Shown one piece after another: positions 53,266 to 62,683 of a stretch of DNA of 64,000 bases. The notes under the pieces are model-generated. The model was given only the letters and a program-made list of their open reading frames with translations, ran no database searches and had not been told where the DNA came from. Source of the stretch: an uncultured Collinsella sp. (GTDB lineage Bacteria; Actinomycetota; Coriobacteriia; Coriobacteriales; Coriobacteriaceae); assembly GCA_900544135.1 (NCBI GenBank), contig UQTU01000004.1, forward strand, positions 1-64,000, written 5' to 3'. Position 1 is the first letter of the stretch, and every line of letters starts with the position of its first letter. The position numbers and the translations under genes were made by a program.

Positions 53266-53973
53266 ATGGCCGTTGTGGATGATGCCGAGCTGTTTGGCAA
53301 TGCCGAGGATCAGCGTGCGTACGAGGACTTTTGCGCCAATCAGGAGGCGGTCGAGAAGTTCACGCTCGACAAGCCCGCGCTTGTCTGCCGTTGGCGCATG
53401 TCCAACAAAAAGGTGCCCATGCTCAACCGCCACATCCGCGCACTGTCCGAGCGCCTGGTGCAGGGCGAGCCGCTTACCCATAACATGCTCAGCTGGGCCA
53501 AACAGCACGTTGAGTGGTCGCTTGCCGAGGGCGATTACACCGCACATGACGGCGTGCTCATGCTGGTGATCGACGTCAACGGCAACGCCGCCATGACGGT
53601 GGGGGAGTACGAGCCGCTCGCCGATACGTCGGCCAAGGCGCTGCGCGCCCGCTCCGCAGAGGCCCGCTCCGAGGCCGACGAAACCGGCGTGGCGCCCGAG
53701 CTGCTCGCCGCCGTCAACAACGGCGAGCTTGCCTTTGTGGCGCCGGCGGACGAGTGCCTGTGCGGCACGGCGACGCTCATCGAGCAGCTGGCCCAGACCA
53801 AGGGCATCCCGGTCACGCGCGTAGACATTCCCGCGCAGCTTAAGGGCGCGCTGTTCCTAGTGAGCGACGAGCACGGCGTGGTCCCCGCGACCGAGACAGA
53901 TGCCGCCGAGGCCGACGCCGCCACGGTCGCCTTCTTCGCCGAAGGCTACGAAAAGCTCCGTGCCCGCCGCTAA
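53266..53973 (+). CDS. Hypothetical protein, 235 aa
   Basis: Not recognised. A soluble protein whose first half (LFGNAEDQRAYEDFCANQEA..ALVCRWRMSNKKVPMLNRHI) and second half (ELLAAVNNGELAFVAPADEC) are separated by an Ala/Glu-rich stretch. The middle (HDGVLMLVIDVNGNAAMTVG) is beta-strand rich. ATG 53266 follows GAAAGGTTGGAT. Housekeeping-type GC and codon use suggest a resident gene. It stands alone upstream of a two-component system. Confidence 0.6.
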   Translation: MAVVDDAELFGNAEDQRAYEDFCANQEAVEKFTLDKPALVCRWRMSNKKVPMLNRHIRALSERLVQGEPLTHNMLSWAKQHVEWSLAEGDYTAHDGVLMLVIDVNGNAAMTVGEYEPLADTSAKALRARSAEARSEADETGVAPELLAAVNNGELAFVAPADECLCGTATLIEQLAQTKGIPVTRVDIPAQLKGALFLVSDEHGVVPATETDAAEADAATVAFFAEGYEKLRARR

Positions 53974-54152
53974 ATGATTTTTCTGGGACGGGGATTAAAG
54001 AATCATTTTGGTCCCCGCCGCCGCTGCGAGTGCGAGGCGGACAAAACGCCCCCGCTCGCGAACAGTTCTGTCACCTTGGCACCGCGCACGGTGCACACCT
54101 GCAGTTTCGCAGCCATAATGGTGGCAAGACAACCAAGAGGGGAGCGAAATCC

Positions 54153-54824
54153 ATGGCGCTGATTTATGTCGTTGAGGACGACGAGCCCATTCGTCGTGAA
54201 CTTGCCGACATCCTTGCTCGTGCCGGTTTTGAGGTCGAGGCCTGCGAATCGTTTGAGCATGTCTCGCGCGATATTCTCGCCACCGCGCCCGACCTGGTAC
54301 TGCTCGATCTCACGCTCCCTGTCAAAGACGGCCAGCACATCTGCCATGAGGTCCGTCGCGAATCCGAGGTTCCCATCATCGTTCTCACGTCGCGCACGAC
54401 CGAGATCGACGAGGTTATGGCCATGACGCTCGGCGCGGACGACTTTGTTCCCAAGCCTTACAGCGCCCGTGTGCTTGTGGCGCGCATCAACGCACTGCTG
54501 CGTCGCACCGCGGCGTCAGGCGAGCGCAGCACACTTGTCCACAAGGGGCTGGAGCTCGACCTCGCCCGCTCAATGGTCACCAACACGCAAACGGGCACCA
54601 GCACCGAGCTCACCAAAAACGAGCTGCGTATCCTCTCGCTGCTTCTGAGCCGCGCGGGCAAGATCGTTTCGCGCTCGGCCATCATGCAGGACCTGTGGGA
54701 CTCCGACGCCTTCGTGGACGACAATACGCTCACCGTCAACATCAACCGCCTGCGCACCACGCTCGAAAAAAACGGCATCAAGGGGTATTTGACCACGCAT
54801 CGCGGCCAAGGCTATTCGGTCTAG
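54153..54824 (+). CDS. OmpR/BceR-like response regulator
   Basis: A 223-aa regulator. The receiver has VVEDDEPIRRELADIL, phospho-Asp in LVLLDLTLPVKDG and DDFVPKPYS; the winged helix has LTKNELRILSLLLSRAGKIVSR and ends LTTHRGQGYSV. The short kinase encoded nine bases downstream is its partner. AGAGGGGAG precedes ATG 54153. Confidence 0.92.
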   Translation: MALIYVVEDDEPIRRELADILARAGFEVEACESFEHVSRDILATAPDLVLLDLTLPVKDGQHICHEVRRESEVPIIVLTSRTTEIDEVMAMTLGADDFVPKPYSARVLVARINALLRRTAASGERSTLVHKGLELDLARSMVTNTQTGTSTELTKNELRILSLLLSRAGKIVSRSAIMQDLWDSDAFVDDNTLTVNINRLRTTLEKNGIKGYLTTHRGQGYSV

Positions 54825-54833
54825 GGGCCGGCT

Positions 54834-55877
54834 ATGTCGTTTGGCAAGTTCTTTAAAGATGCGCTGCTTCCCGTCGCCGTGTGGACGTGCGGTGTGCTGC
54901 TGAGTTGCTTTGTGCTGACGGTTGCCGGTGCACCCGTCTCTATCGTGGTCGTGGCGGTCGGCGTGTCCTTTATCTTTGGTATGCTCGGCATCGTGGTCGA
55001 GTACGCGCGTCGCCGCCGTTTTCTGCGTCAGCTGGAGCGCGCGGCCGAGGAGCTCGAGAGCCCCGCATGGGTGCAGGAGATGGTGCAATGCCCGACCTAT
55101 GCCGAGGGCGAGCTCGAGTACGAGGTCTTGCGCCGGGTGGGCAAAGCCGCTTGCGACGAGGTTGCCGAAGGCCGGCGTCAGACCGATGACTATCGCGACT
55201 ATATCGAGAGCTGGGTCCACGAGGCCAAACTGCCCCTGGCGGCGGCTCATCTAATTTTGGAAAACCTGGATGGCAGCGAAGACGACCTGTCTCGTGTGGA
55301 TGACCTGGGCCGCGAGCTTGCCCGCGTGGAGCGCTATATCGACCAGGCGCTGTACTATGCGCGCTCGGAAGTCGTGGAGCGCGACTACCTGATTCGCCGC
55401 TGGGATCTCAAGACCTTGGTGACGGGCGCGATTAAGGCCAACGCGCGCGAGCTCATCGCGGCGCACGTGGCCCCGGTGTGCGAGAACCTCGACTTTGAGG
55501 TCTTTACCGACGAGAAGTGGCTCGAGTTTATTCTGGGCCAGCTCATTCAGAACAGCATTAAATATGCGCGCGAGGACGGCGCAAAGATCGTGTTTTCGGG
55601 CGCGTTGCTGGACGAGGGCCTGGCGAGCGAACGCATCGAGCTCACCGTCGCGGACAACGGCTGCGGCGTGAGCGCGGCCGACCTGCCGCGCGTGTTCGAG
55701 AAGGGCTTTACCGGCGATAACGGCCGCACCACCAAGCGCGCAACGGGCATTGGCCTCTACCTGGTGGCGCGTCTGTGCTCCAAGATGGGTATCGATGTCA
55801 CCGCGGCATCCGAGCCCGGCGAAGGCTTCGTCGTCACGTTTGCCTTCTCGACCAACAAATTCCAATACTTTGAGTAG
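54834..55877 (+). CDS. Intramembrane-sensing type histidine kinase
   Basis: A 347-aa kinase with two membrane segments at the N-terminus (AVWTCGVLLSCFVLTVAG and SIVVVAVGVSFIFGMLGIVV) joined by only a few residues, so it has almost no outside domain, as in BceS-type kinases that sense through a partner transporter. The phospho-His is in SWVHEAKLPLAAAHL; ATP motifs are LIQNSIKYA, VADNGCGVS and RATGIGLYLVARL. No Bce-like ABC transporter is nearby. Confidence 0.9.
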   Translation: MSFGKFFKDALLPVAVWTCGVLLSCFVLTVAGAPVSIVVVAVGVSFIFGMLGIVVEYARRRRFLRQLERAAEELESPAWVQEMVQCPTYAEGELEYEVLRRVGKAACDEVAEGRRQTDDYRDYIESWVHEAKLPLAAAHLILENLDGSEDDLSRVDDLGRELARVERYIDQALYYARSEVVERDYLIRRWDLKTLVTGAIKANARELIAAHVAPVCENLDFEVFTDEKWLEFILGQLIQNSIKYAREDGAKIVFSGALLDEGLASERIELTVADNGCGVSAADLPRVFEKGFTGDNGRTTKRATGIGLYLVARLCSKMGIDVTAASEPGEGFVVTFAFSTNKFQYFE

Positions 55878-55920
55878 TCGTCGCGGTGTAACGTCCCGGA
55901 GCGTCATTCACGTTAAGACA

Positions 55921-55979
55921 ATTATCCCAAACGGGATAATTCCATCATGATGTGCTATGATTATCCCGTTTGGGATAAT
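55921..55979 (+). promoter_or_regulatory. hipBA promoter and twin operators
   Basis: Two 20-bp palindromes, 55921-55940 (TATCC-CAAACG-GGATA core) and 55960-55979 (TATCC-CGTTTG-GGATA core), lie 39 bases apart centre to centre and are reverse complements of each other. An extended -10 (TGC TATGAT, 55953-55961) sits at the edge of the second. HipB of E. coli binds TATCC-N8-GGATA; here the spacer is six. Confidence 0.82.
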
Positions 55980-55993
55980 CATAGGGGATTAGC

Positions 55994-56239
55994 ATGCAAG
56001 ACTGGAATGAGCGAACGTTTTTTGACCCAGCTGAACTCGGTGCATATTTGCGTGAGCGCCGGAAGAAGCTCGGTTATACCCAACGCGATGTGGCTGATTT
56101 CAACCAGTGCAGTTTGCGCTTTGTGAGCGAGCTTGAGCGTGGAAAGGCGGGTGCCAATCTTCGCCAAACCCTTCAAATCGCTAACAGCTTGGGGGTCGAT
56201 TTGATCCTGAGGGAGAGGGGCGACGGCTCATGGCATTAA
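55994..56239 (+). CDS. hipB: HipB-like antitoxin
   Basis: An 81-aa XRE-type DNA-binding protein (LGAYLRERRKKLGYTQRDVADFNQ, then RFVSELERGKAGANLRQTLQIANSLGVDL) that should bind the TATCC..GGATA sites upstream and sequester HipA. It overlaps hipA by 10 bases. Confidence 0.88.
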   Translation: MQDWNERTFFDPAELGAYLRERRKKLGYTQRDVADFNQCSLRFVSELERGKAGANLRQTLQIANSLGVDLILRERGDGSWH

Positions 56240-57519
56240 AGGTTTATCGTGAGTATCGGGGAACGTTTGAGCTGGTCGGAGAATTTGAGAGGGCCGACCC
56301 CGTAAACGAGACGTTTGCATATGATGAGGGATATCTTGAACGCGACGATGCTGCCGCACTCTCAGCTTCTCTTCCCTTGCGACATGAGCCATATGCCAGC
56401 AATGAGTTTTCGGCCTTCTTTTCGGGCATGCTTCCCGAGGGCCCGGTTCGGCATGAGCTGTCGATGCGTTTTCAAATCCCCCAGTCAGACTATTTATCGA
56501 TGCTCGAGCGTTTGGGCGATGAGTGCGTTGGTGCCTTGAGGTTTCTCGGCGATGAGAAATCGAGCTACGATCCGGGCTATCGTCCTCTGCAAGACGAGGA
56601 TTTTGAGGCACTTTCTAAGGCGGAAGTGTTTGAGATTGCAAATGATATGCAGGATTCGAGGCTGTCGTTGGCGGGCGCTCAGTCTAAAACCGGTTGGTTT
56701 TTACCGCGCGGTAAAGATGCAAAAAAGGCCGGGTCGGGGGATTGGATGCTGCCGCTCGGCTCTGCCCCCTCGACTCACATAGTCAAGATTGCTTCAACTA
56801 AACATCCGGATTTGCCGTTCAACGAATTAATTTGCATGACGGCAGCGTCTGCTGCTGGGCTTGAAATTGCCCGTTCAGAAGCTTCGGATACGATTCCTGG
56901 TGCGTTCTTTTCCGAGCGTTATGACAGAATCTGGAGCAATGAGCCGCCGTCGATGAGCGGATTCGATGTGCCTCTGAGGCTGCATCAGGAGGATTTTTGC
57001 CAAGCGGTTGGCTGGCCTTCGTATATGAAATACGAGACACGTCCCGATAGCTGCTATATGGCTCTTTGCGGCCGATTGATAAGAGAGCAATCGTCTAACG
57101 TAATTGCTGATACTCAAATGTTCGCTCGTCAGGTAATGGTCGATTATGCGTTGGGGAATTGCGACTCGCATCTCAAGAACCATTCGTTTCTTTATAGTCC
57201 GAGTTGGCGGGAAAAGAGGTTGGCCCCTGCATACGATATTGTTTGCACGACGATAATGGGATACGACCATAATCTTGGGATTGATATTGGGGATCACCGG
57301 GTGATCGATGGGGTGACTCCTGAAGATTTCGAATTCATGTCTCAAGATTTGCATCTGCCACTCAAGATGATCAAGAACATCGCGGCGGAAGTGGCTGAAG
57401 AGGTGTCTGCCCAGCTTGCAGAACTTGCCTCTGCAACCGGAGATTTGGGTCGGGTCGCTCTGAAAATTCAGACGGATTCCGTTGAGAGAATGAGGGTTCT
57501 GGAGCAATTCTCAGCCTAA
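56230..57519 (+). CDS. hipA: HipA-family serine/threonine kinase toxin
   Basis: A 429-aa HipA-type kinase. The N-terminal domain has FFSGMLPEGPVRHELSMRF. The kinase part shows SLAGAQSKTGWFL (nucleotide loop), ELICMTAASAAGLEIA, LHQEDFCQAVGWPS, the catalytic NCDSHLKNHSFLY and APAYDIVCT (metal-binding Asp). E. coli HipA phosphorylates glutamyl-tRNA synthetase and causes persistence; the target here is unknown. GC is lower than the neighbouring genes, which suggests acquisition with hipB. Confidence 0.92.
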   Translation: MALKVYREYRGTFELVGEFERADPVNETFAYDEGYLERDDAAALSASLPLRHEPYASNEFSAFFSGMLPEGPVRHELSMRFQIPQSDYLSMLERLGDECVGALRFLGDEKSSYDPGYRPLQDEDFEALSKAEVFEIANDMQDSRLSLAGAQSKTGWFLPRGKDAKKAGSGDWMLPLGSAPSTHIVKIASTKHPDLPFNELICMTAASAAGLEIARSEASDTIPGAFFSERYDRIWSNEPPSMSGFDVPLRLHQEDFCQAVGWPSYMKYETRPDSCYMALCGRLIREQSSNVIADTQMFARQVMVDYALGNCDSHLKNHSFLYSPSWREKRLAPAYDIVCTTIMGYDHNLGIDIGDHRVIDGVTPEDFEFMSQDLHLPLKMIKNIAAEVAEEVSAQLAELASATGDLGRVALKIQTDSVERMRVLEQFSA

Positions 57520-57524
57520 AGCAA

Positions 57525-57553
57525 AGCGGGGCCACCGTAATGGTGGTCCCGCT
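57525..57553 (+). terminator. Terminator after hipA
   Basis: AGCGGG..CCACC pairs with GGTGG..CCCGCT around GTAAT. The T-run is short. Confidence 0.7.
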
Positions 57554-57609
57554 CTTGGAAGACTTGGGCACGTGGGCTTGCGCTCCGCGATGCGTTAGGC
57601 GTACGTTTG

Positions 57610-58047
57610 CTACTTCACGACCAAGATGTCGCAGTCGGTGTTGCGCAGCAGGAACGTCGAAATTGAACCCAGGAGTGCATACTTGATCGAGGACAGGCCA
57701 CGAGCGCCGCAGAGCACCAGGTCGGGCTTGACCACGTCGAGCATCTCGTCTTTGAGCGTCTCGCGAATGCGGCCGGCGCGAATCATGACCTCGACCTCGG
57801 GAATGTCGGGATTGGCCTTGGCCTCTTCGAGCTGCTTGGCGATGGAGTTCTTAAATGCCTCCTCCAGTCCGTTGACCAGATCGACCGGATAGGAACCAGC
57901 GCTCTCGAGTGCCGTGGAATCGATAACGTGGCCGATAATCAGCTTGGCGCCGTTGTTCGCGGCGACCTTGATGGCGCGTGCGAGCACAAAATCCTGCTGC
58001 TCAGTACCGTCGAGTGAAACAAATACCTTGGTGTAGCCCTCGTTCAT
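57610..58047 (-). CDS. Universal stress protein
   Basis: A 145-aa UspA-family protein. VFVSLDGTEQQDFVLARAIK starts the Rossmann-like fold, and the ATP-binding signature is GARGLSSIKYALLGSIST followed by FLLRNTDCDILVVK. Likely an ATP-binding stress protein. Its start has AAGGAGG upstream on the minus strand. It is transcribed away from uppP. Confidence 0.9.
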   Translation of the reverse strand: MNEGYTKVFVSLDGTEQQDFVLARAIKVAANNGAKLIIGHVIDSTALESAGSYPVDLVNGLEEAFKNSIAKQLEEAKANPDIPEVEVMIRAGRIRETLKDEMLDVVKPDLVLCGARGLSSIKYALLGSISTFLLRNTDCDILVVK

Positions 58048-58294
58048 GGTTTCCTCCTTGGTCTATCGCACGGGCGTGGGGCTCGTGCATCGGGCGGGCG
58101 CGGATGCGTGGCCGCCGGACACTTTATCTTGTTGCAGTTATACCCAAGGATTTGGGTTTGACCGCTCGCAATTCTGTGAACGGGCGAGTTTTTTGGTAAG
58201 GGTAGGCGCAGGCGCGCCGCCAACGGTTGATAATGGGACATCGCCCGCACCGTCCGCAGAACAATATCGGCGGGTGTCTAACGAGGGGGTCCCT

Positions 58295-59269
58295 TTGGAT
58301 ATCATTGAGCTTCTAAAATCTGCCTTCATGGGCCTGGTCGAGGGCATCACCGAATGGCTGCCTGTTTCGTCGACCGGTCACATGATCTTGGTGGACGAGT
58401 TCGTCAAGATGAACGTGAGCGAGACGTTCTGGAATATGTTCCTGGTCGTGATTCAGCTTGGCGCCATTTTGGCCGTCTGCGTTTTGTTCTTCTACGACCT
58501 CAACCCGTTTTCTCCCAGCAAGGGCAAGGAGGGCCGTCGCGACACTTGGGTGCTATGGGGCAAGATTGTGCTCGGCTGCATTCCCGCCGCGGCGATCGGT
58601 CTGCCGCTTAACGACTGGATGGAGGAGCATTTCTACAATGCTCCCGTCGTGGCGTTGGCGCTCATTGTGTACGGCGTGCTGTTTATCGTGATCGAGAACT
58701 GGCGCGCGAACAAGCGCGACCAGGCTGCTCTTGCCGGTTCGTTTGGTTCGCGTGCCGTGGTGGCGGGCGGACGTCCCGCCGGTGCGCATTTTGCCGCGCC
58801 CGCTGCGACTGCCGCCGCAGACGATGACGATAGCTTGGACTTTGGCTCCATCACTACGCTCGAGGATCTGAGCTGGAAGACCGCGCTGGGTATCGGTTGC
58901 TTCCAGGTGCTTTCGCTGATTCCGGGCACATCGCGCTCCGGCTCCACGATCATCGGCGGCCTGCTTTTGGGCTGCACGCGTTCGGTGGCGTCCAAGTTTA
59001 CGTTCTTCCTGGCCATTCCCGTCATGTTTGGCGCGAGTGCGCTCAAGCTGGTCAAGTACTTTATTAAGGGCGGCACGTTCGGCACCAACGAAATCGCCAT
59101 CCTGGGCGTGGGCTGCGTCGTCGCCTTTGTGGTGTCGCTCATTGCCATCAAGTGGCTTATGGGCTTCGTGCGGCGTCACGACTTCAAGTGCTTCGGCGTC
59201 TACCGCATCATCCTGGGCATCGTGGTGCTCGCGTACTTCTTTGTCCTGGAGCCTATGCTCGGCCTGTAA
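58295..59269 (+). CDS. uppP: Undecaprenyl-diphosphatase
   Basis: A 324-aa integral membrane phosphatase that recycles the C55 lipid carrier for cell wall synthesis and confers bacitracin tolerance. The two active-site motifs are EGITEWLPVSSTGHMIL and PGTSRSGSTIIGG. An extra cytoplasmic loop of about 50 residues (KRDQAALAGSFGSRAVVAGG to AADDDDSLDF) separates the halves and is longer than usual. The preferred start is TTG 58295 with GAGGGGG upstream; GTG 58274 is an alternative. The frame upstream is not family-like. Confidence 0.93.
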   Translation: MDIIELLKSAFMGLVEGITEWLPVSSTGHMILVDEFVKMNVSETFWNMFLVVIQLGAILAVCVLFFYDLNPFSPSKGKEGRRDTWVLWGKIVLGCIPAAAIGLPLNDWMEEHFYNAPVVALALIVYGVLFIVIENWRANKRDQAALAGSFGSRAVVAGGRPAGAHFAAPAATAAADDDDSLDFGSITTLEDLSWKTALGIGCFQVLSLIPGTSRSGSTIIGGLLLGCTRSVASKFTFFLAIPVMFGASALKLVKYFIKGGTFGTNEIAILGVGCVVAFVVSLIAIKWLMGFVRRHDFKCFGVYRIILGIVVLAYFFVLEPMLGL

Positions 59270-59312
59270 CTTGGTTGACGCTGCGCGGCGACCAGAGCGA
59301 CAACTTGTCATT

Positions 59313-59355
59313 CAAAGGGGGTGGCATGACTAAAAGGTCTATGCCGCCCCCTTTT
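59313..59355 (+). terminator. Terminator after uppP
   Basis: AAAGGGGG.GGCAT pairs with ATGCC.CCCCCTTTT around a 13-base loop and ends in T. Confidence 0.82.
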
Positions 59356-59563
59356 CATGCCAATTTGTTCGCTCTGGCCGCCGCTCGCTGCTGCCATGAC
59401 ATCGGTGGCCCCCCAATGCACCAAATCCGCTGGGGCGGGCCTGACGGTGGCGCACGGAGTCGTGGTGTGATTTGCGTCGGTGTCCGCGCGGCTCGGTATA
59501 CTGGTACGGCTCAAACTATGGCGCCGCCCGCAGGCGCGCCGTCCGTCAGATGAGGAGTCGCCC

Positions 59564-62464
59564 ATGACCCAGCCCCTGCCCTGGGAAAAGAACGCCGCGG
59601 TACCCGTACCGCCCGCGCCGGAACCCGTGCCGCTCGATGCATACACCGCCCCCGCTGCGCCGGAGCCCGAGCTCGTTCCGCTCGACATCTACGACGCTCC
59701 CGCGCCGGCGCCCAAGCCCGCCAAACCGCTCGTCGACATCGACAGCCTTAATCCCGCCCAGCGCGAGGCGGTCCTGTCCACCGAGGGCCCGTTGCTGGTG
59801 CTCGCCGGCGCCGGCTCGGGCAAGACCCGCGTCTTGACCTTCCGCATCGCACATATGCTCGGCGACCTGGGTGTTAAGCCTTGGCAGGTTCTTGCCATTA
59901 CGTTTACCAACAAGGCCGCGGCAGAGATGCGCGAGCGTCTGGCGGCACTCATTCCCAGCGGCACCCGTGGCATGTGGGTGTGCACCTTCCATGCTATGTG
60001 CGTGCGCATGCTGCGCGAGGACGCCGACCTGTTGGGCTACACCGGCCAGTTCACCATCTACGATGACGATGACTCAAAGCGCATGGTGCGCGACATTATG
60101 CAGGCGCTCGGCATCGAGCAAAAGCAGTTCCCCATCAACATGATCCGCAGCAAGATTAGCTCGGCCAAAAACGCCATGATCGGCCCCGAGGACATGCTCA
60201 AGAGCGCCGATAGCCCCAACGACAAAAAGGCCGCGCAGGTCTACCTAGAGCTGGAGCGCCGCCTGCGCGCCGCCAATGCGATGGACTTTGACGACCTGCT
60301 CGTGCGCGCGCTCGAGCTGCTGCGCACCCGTCCCGAGGTGCTCGATAAGTACCAAGAGCGCTTCCGCTACATTAGCGTCGACGAGTATCAGGACACCAAC
60401 CACGTTCAGTACGAAATCGCCAACCTGCTGGCCGCTAAGTACCAAAACCTCATGGTCGTGGGCGACGATGACCAGTCCATTTACAGCTGGCGTGGCGCCG
60501 ACATCACCAACATCCTGGACTTTGAGAAGGACTTTAAAAACTGCAAGACCGTCAAGCTGGAGCAGAACTATCGCTCTACGGGTCACATCCTGAGCGCCGC
60601 CAACGCCGTGGTGCGCCACAACTCGCAGCGCAAGGACAAGCGCCTGTTTACGGCCGAGGGCGATGGCGAGAAGATCCAGGCCTTCCAGGCGAGCGACGAA
60701 CGCGACGAGGGTCGCTGGATTGCCGGCGAGATCGAGAAACTGCATGCCAAAGGCACGAGCTACGACGACATCGCCGTGTTCTATCGCACCAACGCCCAGT
60801 CGCGTATCCTCGAAGATATGTTCCTGCGCGCGGGCGTGCCCTACAAGATCGTGGGCGGCACGCGATTCTTCGACCGTGCCGAGATCCGCGACGTCATGGC
60901 CTACCTTAAGATGATCGTGAACCCGGCCGACGAGATGAGCGTCAAGCGCGTCATCAACACACCGCGCCGCGGCATCGGTTCCACCTCGATCCAAAAGATC
61001 GAGCAGCTGGCGCGCGACAACCGCTGCTCGTTCTTCCAGGCTTGCGAGATCGCGTGTGCCGAAACCGGCATGTTTAGCGCCAAGGTGCGCAACGGCCTGT
61101 CGAGCTTTGTGTCGCTGGTGCGCGAGGGTCGCCGCATGGACGGCGAGCTCAAGGACGTTGTCGAGATGATTGTCGATAAGACGGGCCTACTGCAGGCTTT
61201 CCGCGCCGAGGGCACCATGGAGTCCGAGAGCCGCGCCGAGAACATCCAGGAATTCCTGGGCGTCGCTGCCGAATTTGAGGAGACGCACGAGGACATCGAG
61301 GGTACGCTCGAGAGCTTGGAAGAGCTGCGCGCAGCCGGTGTTGCCGACGTGCCTGCCGGCGCCGAGCCCGAGCCCGTCGTGGTGAGCGCGCCTGCGCCCG
61401 AACCGGGGCCATCTGCCCCGGCATCCTCGTTTGAGGCACTCGTCGGCGCGCGCGATGCCGCGGGCTCCAATCCGCTCGATAGTCTGGCTGCTCCGGCGCT
61501 GTCTCCGCAGGATGCCCTGGCTGCTGCCATCGCGGGCAACGCGTATGCCGCGCCGACGGAGATGCCGGCGGGTGCCGTGCATGCCGACGAGATTGAGCGC
61601 ACCTACGGTCCGCTCACCTGTAAGGCGCTGCCGGCACTCATGGAGTGGCTGGCCCTGCGCTCCGACTTGGATTCCCTGGCCGGCGAGACGCATGCCATCA
61701 CCATGATGACCATCCACTCCGCCAAGGGCCTGGAGTTCCCGGCGGTGTTCGTGGCCGGCATGGAGGAGGGCATCTTCCCGCACGTGCACGACTTTGGCGG
61801 CAGCGATGACCCGGGTAAGCTTGAGGAGGAGCGTCGCCTGGCCTACGTCGCCATCACGCGCGCCCGCAAGCGCCTGTTCCTGACCTATGCGGCCACGCGT
61901 CGCACCTACGGCTCGACCTCTGCCAACCCGCGCTCGCGCTTCCTCAATGAGATTCCGTTTGAGGATATCGAGTTTAGCGGTATCGGTTCTGCCGGTTTTG
62001 AAGGCACGGGCTGGGAGAAGCGCGGCGACCGTCACGGCACCTTTGGCTCGGGCATGGGTTCGGATATGTATGGCGGCAAGGTGTTTGGCTCGCATACGCG
62101 CTCGACCGGCGGTTCCGGTTCGCGCGGTGGATCGAGCTTTGACGATTTCTTTGGCGGCAGCAGCTACGGGACCGAGCGCCATCGTGGGGTCTCGCCCGAC
62201 GCCGGCCGTGTTGCCTCGACCTTTGGCTCGGGCGCGCCGCGAGCCAAAAAGCCGTCGTCCAAGGTGTCCCCGACGGTGGAGCGCAAGGTCGATCGCGCCA
62301 GCGCATCGCAGGACTTTGCCGCGGGCGATACCGTGAGCCATAAGACCTTTGGCACGGGTACCGTGATCTCGGTCGCCGGAGACATGATCGAGGTTCAGTT
62401 CGAAAAGACCGGCCAGACCAAAAAGCTCATGAAGGGATTCGCTCCGATCGTCAAGCTGTCATAA
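59564..62464 (+). CDS. pcrA: ATP-dependent DNA helicase PcrA/UvrD
   Basis: A 966-aa superfamily 1A helicase for repair and replication restart. After a Pro/Ala-rich N-terminal extension of 60 residues come LNPAQREAV (Q motif), AGAGSGKTRVLTFRIAHML, VDEYQDTNHVQYEIANLL, VGDDDQSIYSWRGADI, TIHSAKGLEFPAVFVAGMEEG and YVAITRARKRLFLT. A Pro/Ala/Glu-rich insertion lies at about residues 590-690. The C-terminus carries the PcrA tudor-like domain (GDTVSHKTFGTGTVISV), which contacts RNA polymerase. ATG 59564 follows GAGGAG. Confidence 0.95.
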   Translation: MTQPLPWEKNAAVPVPPAPEPVPLDAYTAPAAPEPELVPLDIYDAPAPAPKPAKPLVDIDSLNPAQREAVLSTEGPLLVLAGAGSGKTRVLTFRIAHMLGDLGVKPWQVLAITFTNKAAAEMRERLAALIPSGTRGMWVCTFHAMCVRMLREDADLLGYTGQFTIYDDDDSKRMVRDIMQALGIEQKQFPINMIRSKISSAKNAMIGPEDMLKSADSPNDKKAAQVYLELERRLRAANAMDFDDLLVRALELLRTRPEVLDKYQERFRYISVDEYQDTNHVQYEIANLLAAKYQNLMVVGDDDQSIYSWRGADITNILDFEKDFKNCKTVKLEQNYRSTGHILSAANAVVRHNSQRKDKRLFTAEGDGEKIQAFQASDERDEGRWIAGEIEKLHAKGTSYDDIAVFYRTNAQSRILEDMFLRAGVPYKIVGGTRFFDRAEIRDVMAYLKMIVNPADEMSVKRVINTPRRGIGSTSIQKIEQLARDNRCSFFQACEIACAETGMFSAKVRNGLSSFVSLVREGRRMDGELKDVVEMIVDKTGLLQAFRAEGTMESESRAENIQEFLGVAAEFEETHEDIEGTLESLEELRAAGVADVPAGAEPEPVVVSAPAPEPGPSAPASSFEALVGARDAAGSNPLDSLAAPALSPQDALAAAIAGNAYAAPTEMPAGAVHADEIERTYGPLTCKALPALMEWLALRSDLDSLAGETHAITMMTIHSAKGLEFPAVFVAGMEEGIFPHVHDFGGSDDPGKLEEERRLAYVAITRARKRLFLTYAATRRTYGSTSANPRSRFLNEIPFEDIEFSGIGSAGFEGTGWEKRGDRHGTFGSGMGSDMYGGKVFGSHTRSTGGSGSRGGSSFDDFFGGSSYGTERHRGVSPDAGRVASTFGSGAPRAKKPSSKVSPTVERKVDRASASQDFAAGDTVSHKTFGTGTVISVAGDMIEVQFEKTGQTKKLMKGFAPIVKLS

Positions 62465-62471
62465 TCCCGGC

Positions 62472-62600
62472 GGACCTGGGCGGGCGTATGGGGCAACATC
62501 GCCTGCTCGGGCAGTCCTGCTCGCACGGAGAGCACATTAAGTGCTCTCCGGCTCGTGCGGAACTCGCGATCGATGTTGCCCCATACGCCCGCCCAGGTCC
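62472..62600. repeat. Long nested inverted repeat (family A), copy 3
   Basis: A 129-bp palindrome. The outer 30 bases (62472-62501, beginning GGACCTGGGCGGGCG) are perfectly complementary to 62571-62600. The centre GGAGAGCAC / GTGCTCTCC (62527-62535 with 62541-62549) encloses ATTAA. It lies immediately after pcrA. Confidence 0.8.
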
Positions 62601-62683
62601 TTAGATAACGTTGCTTGCGAACGTCGCTTTGCCCGTTCGCTTTTTGGTCTGGAGGGCCGGGTGGGCTGAATACTTAGACATGG

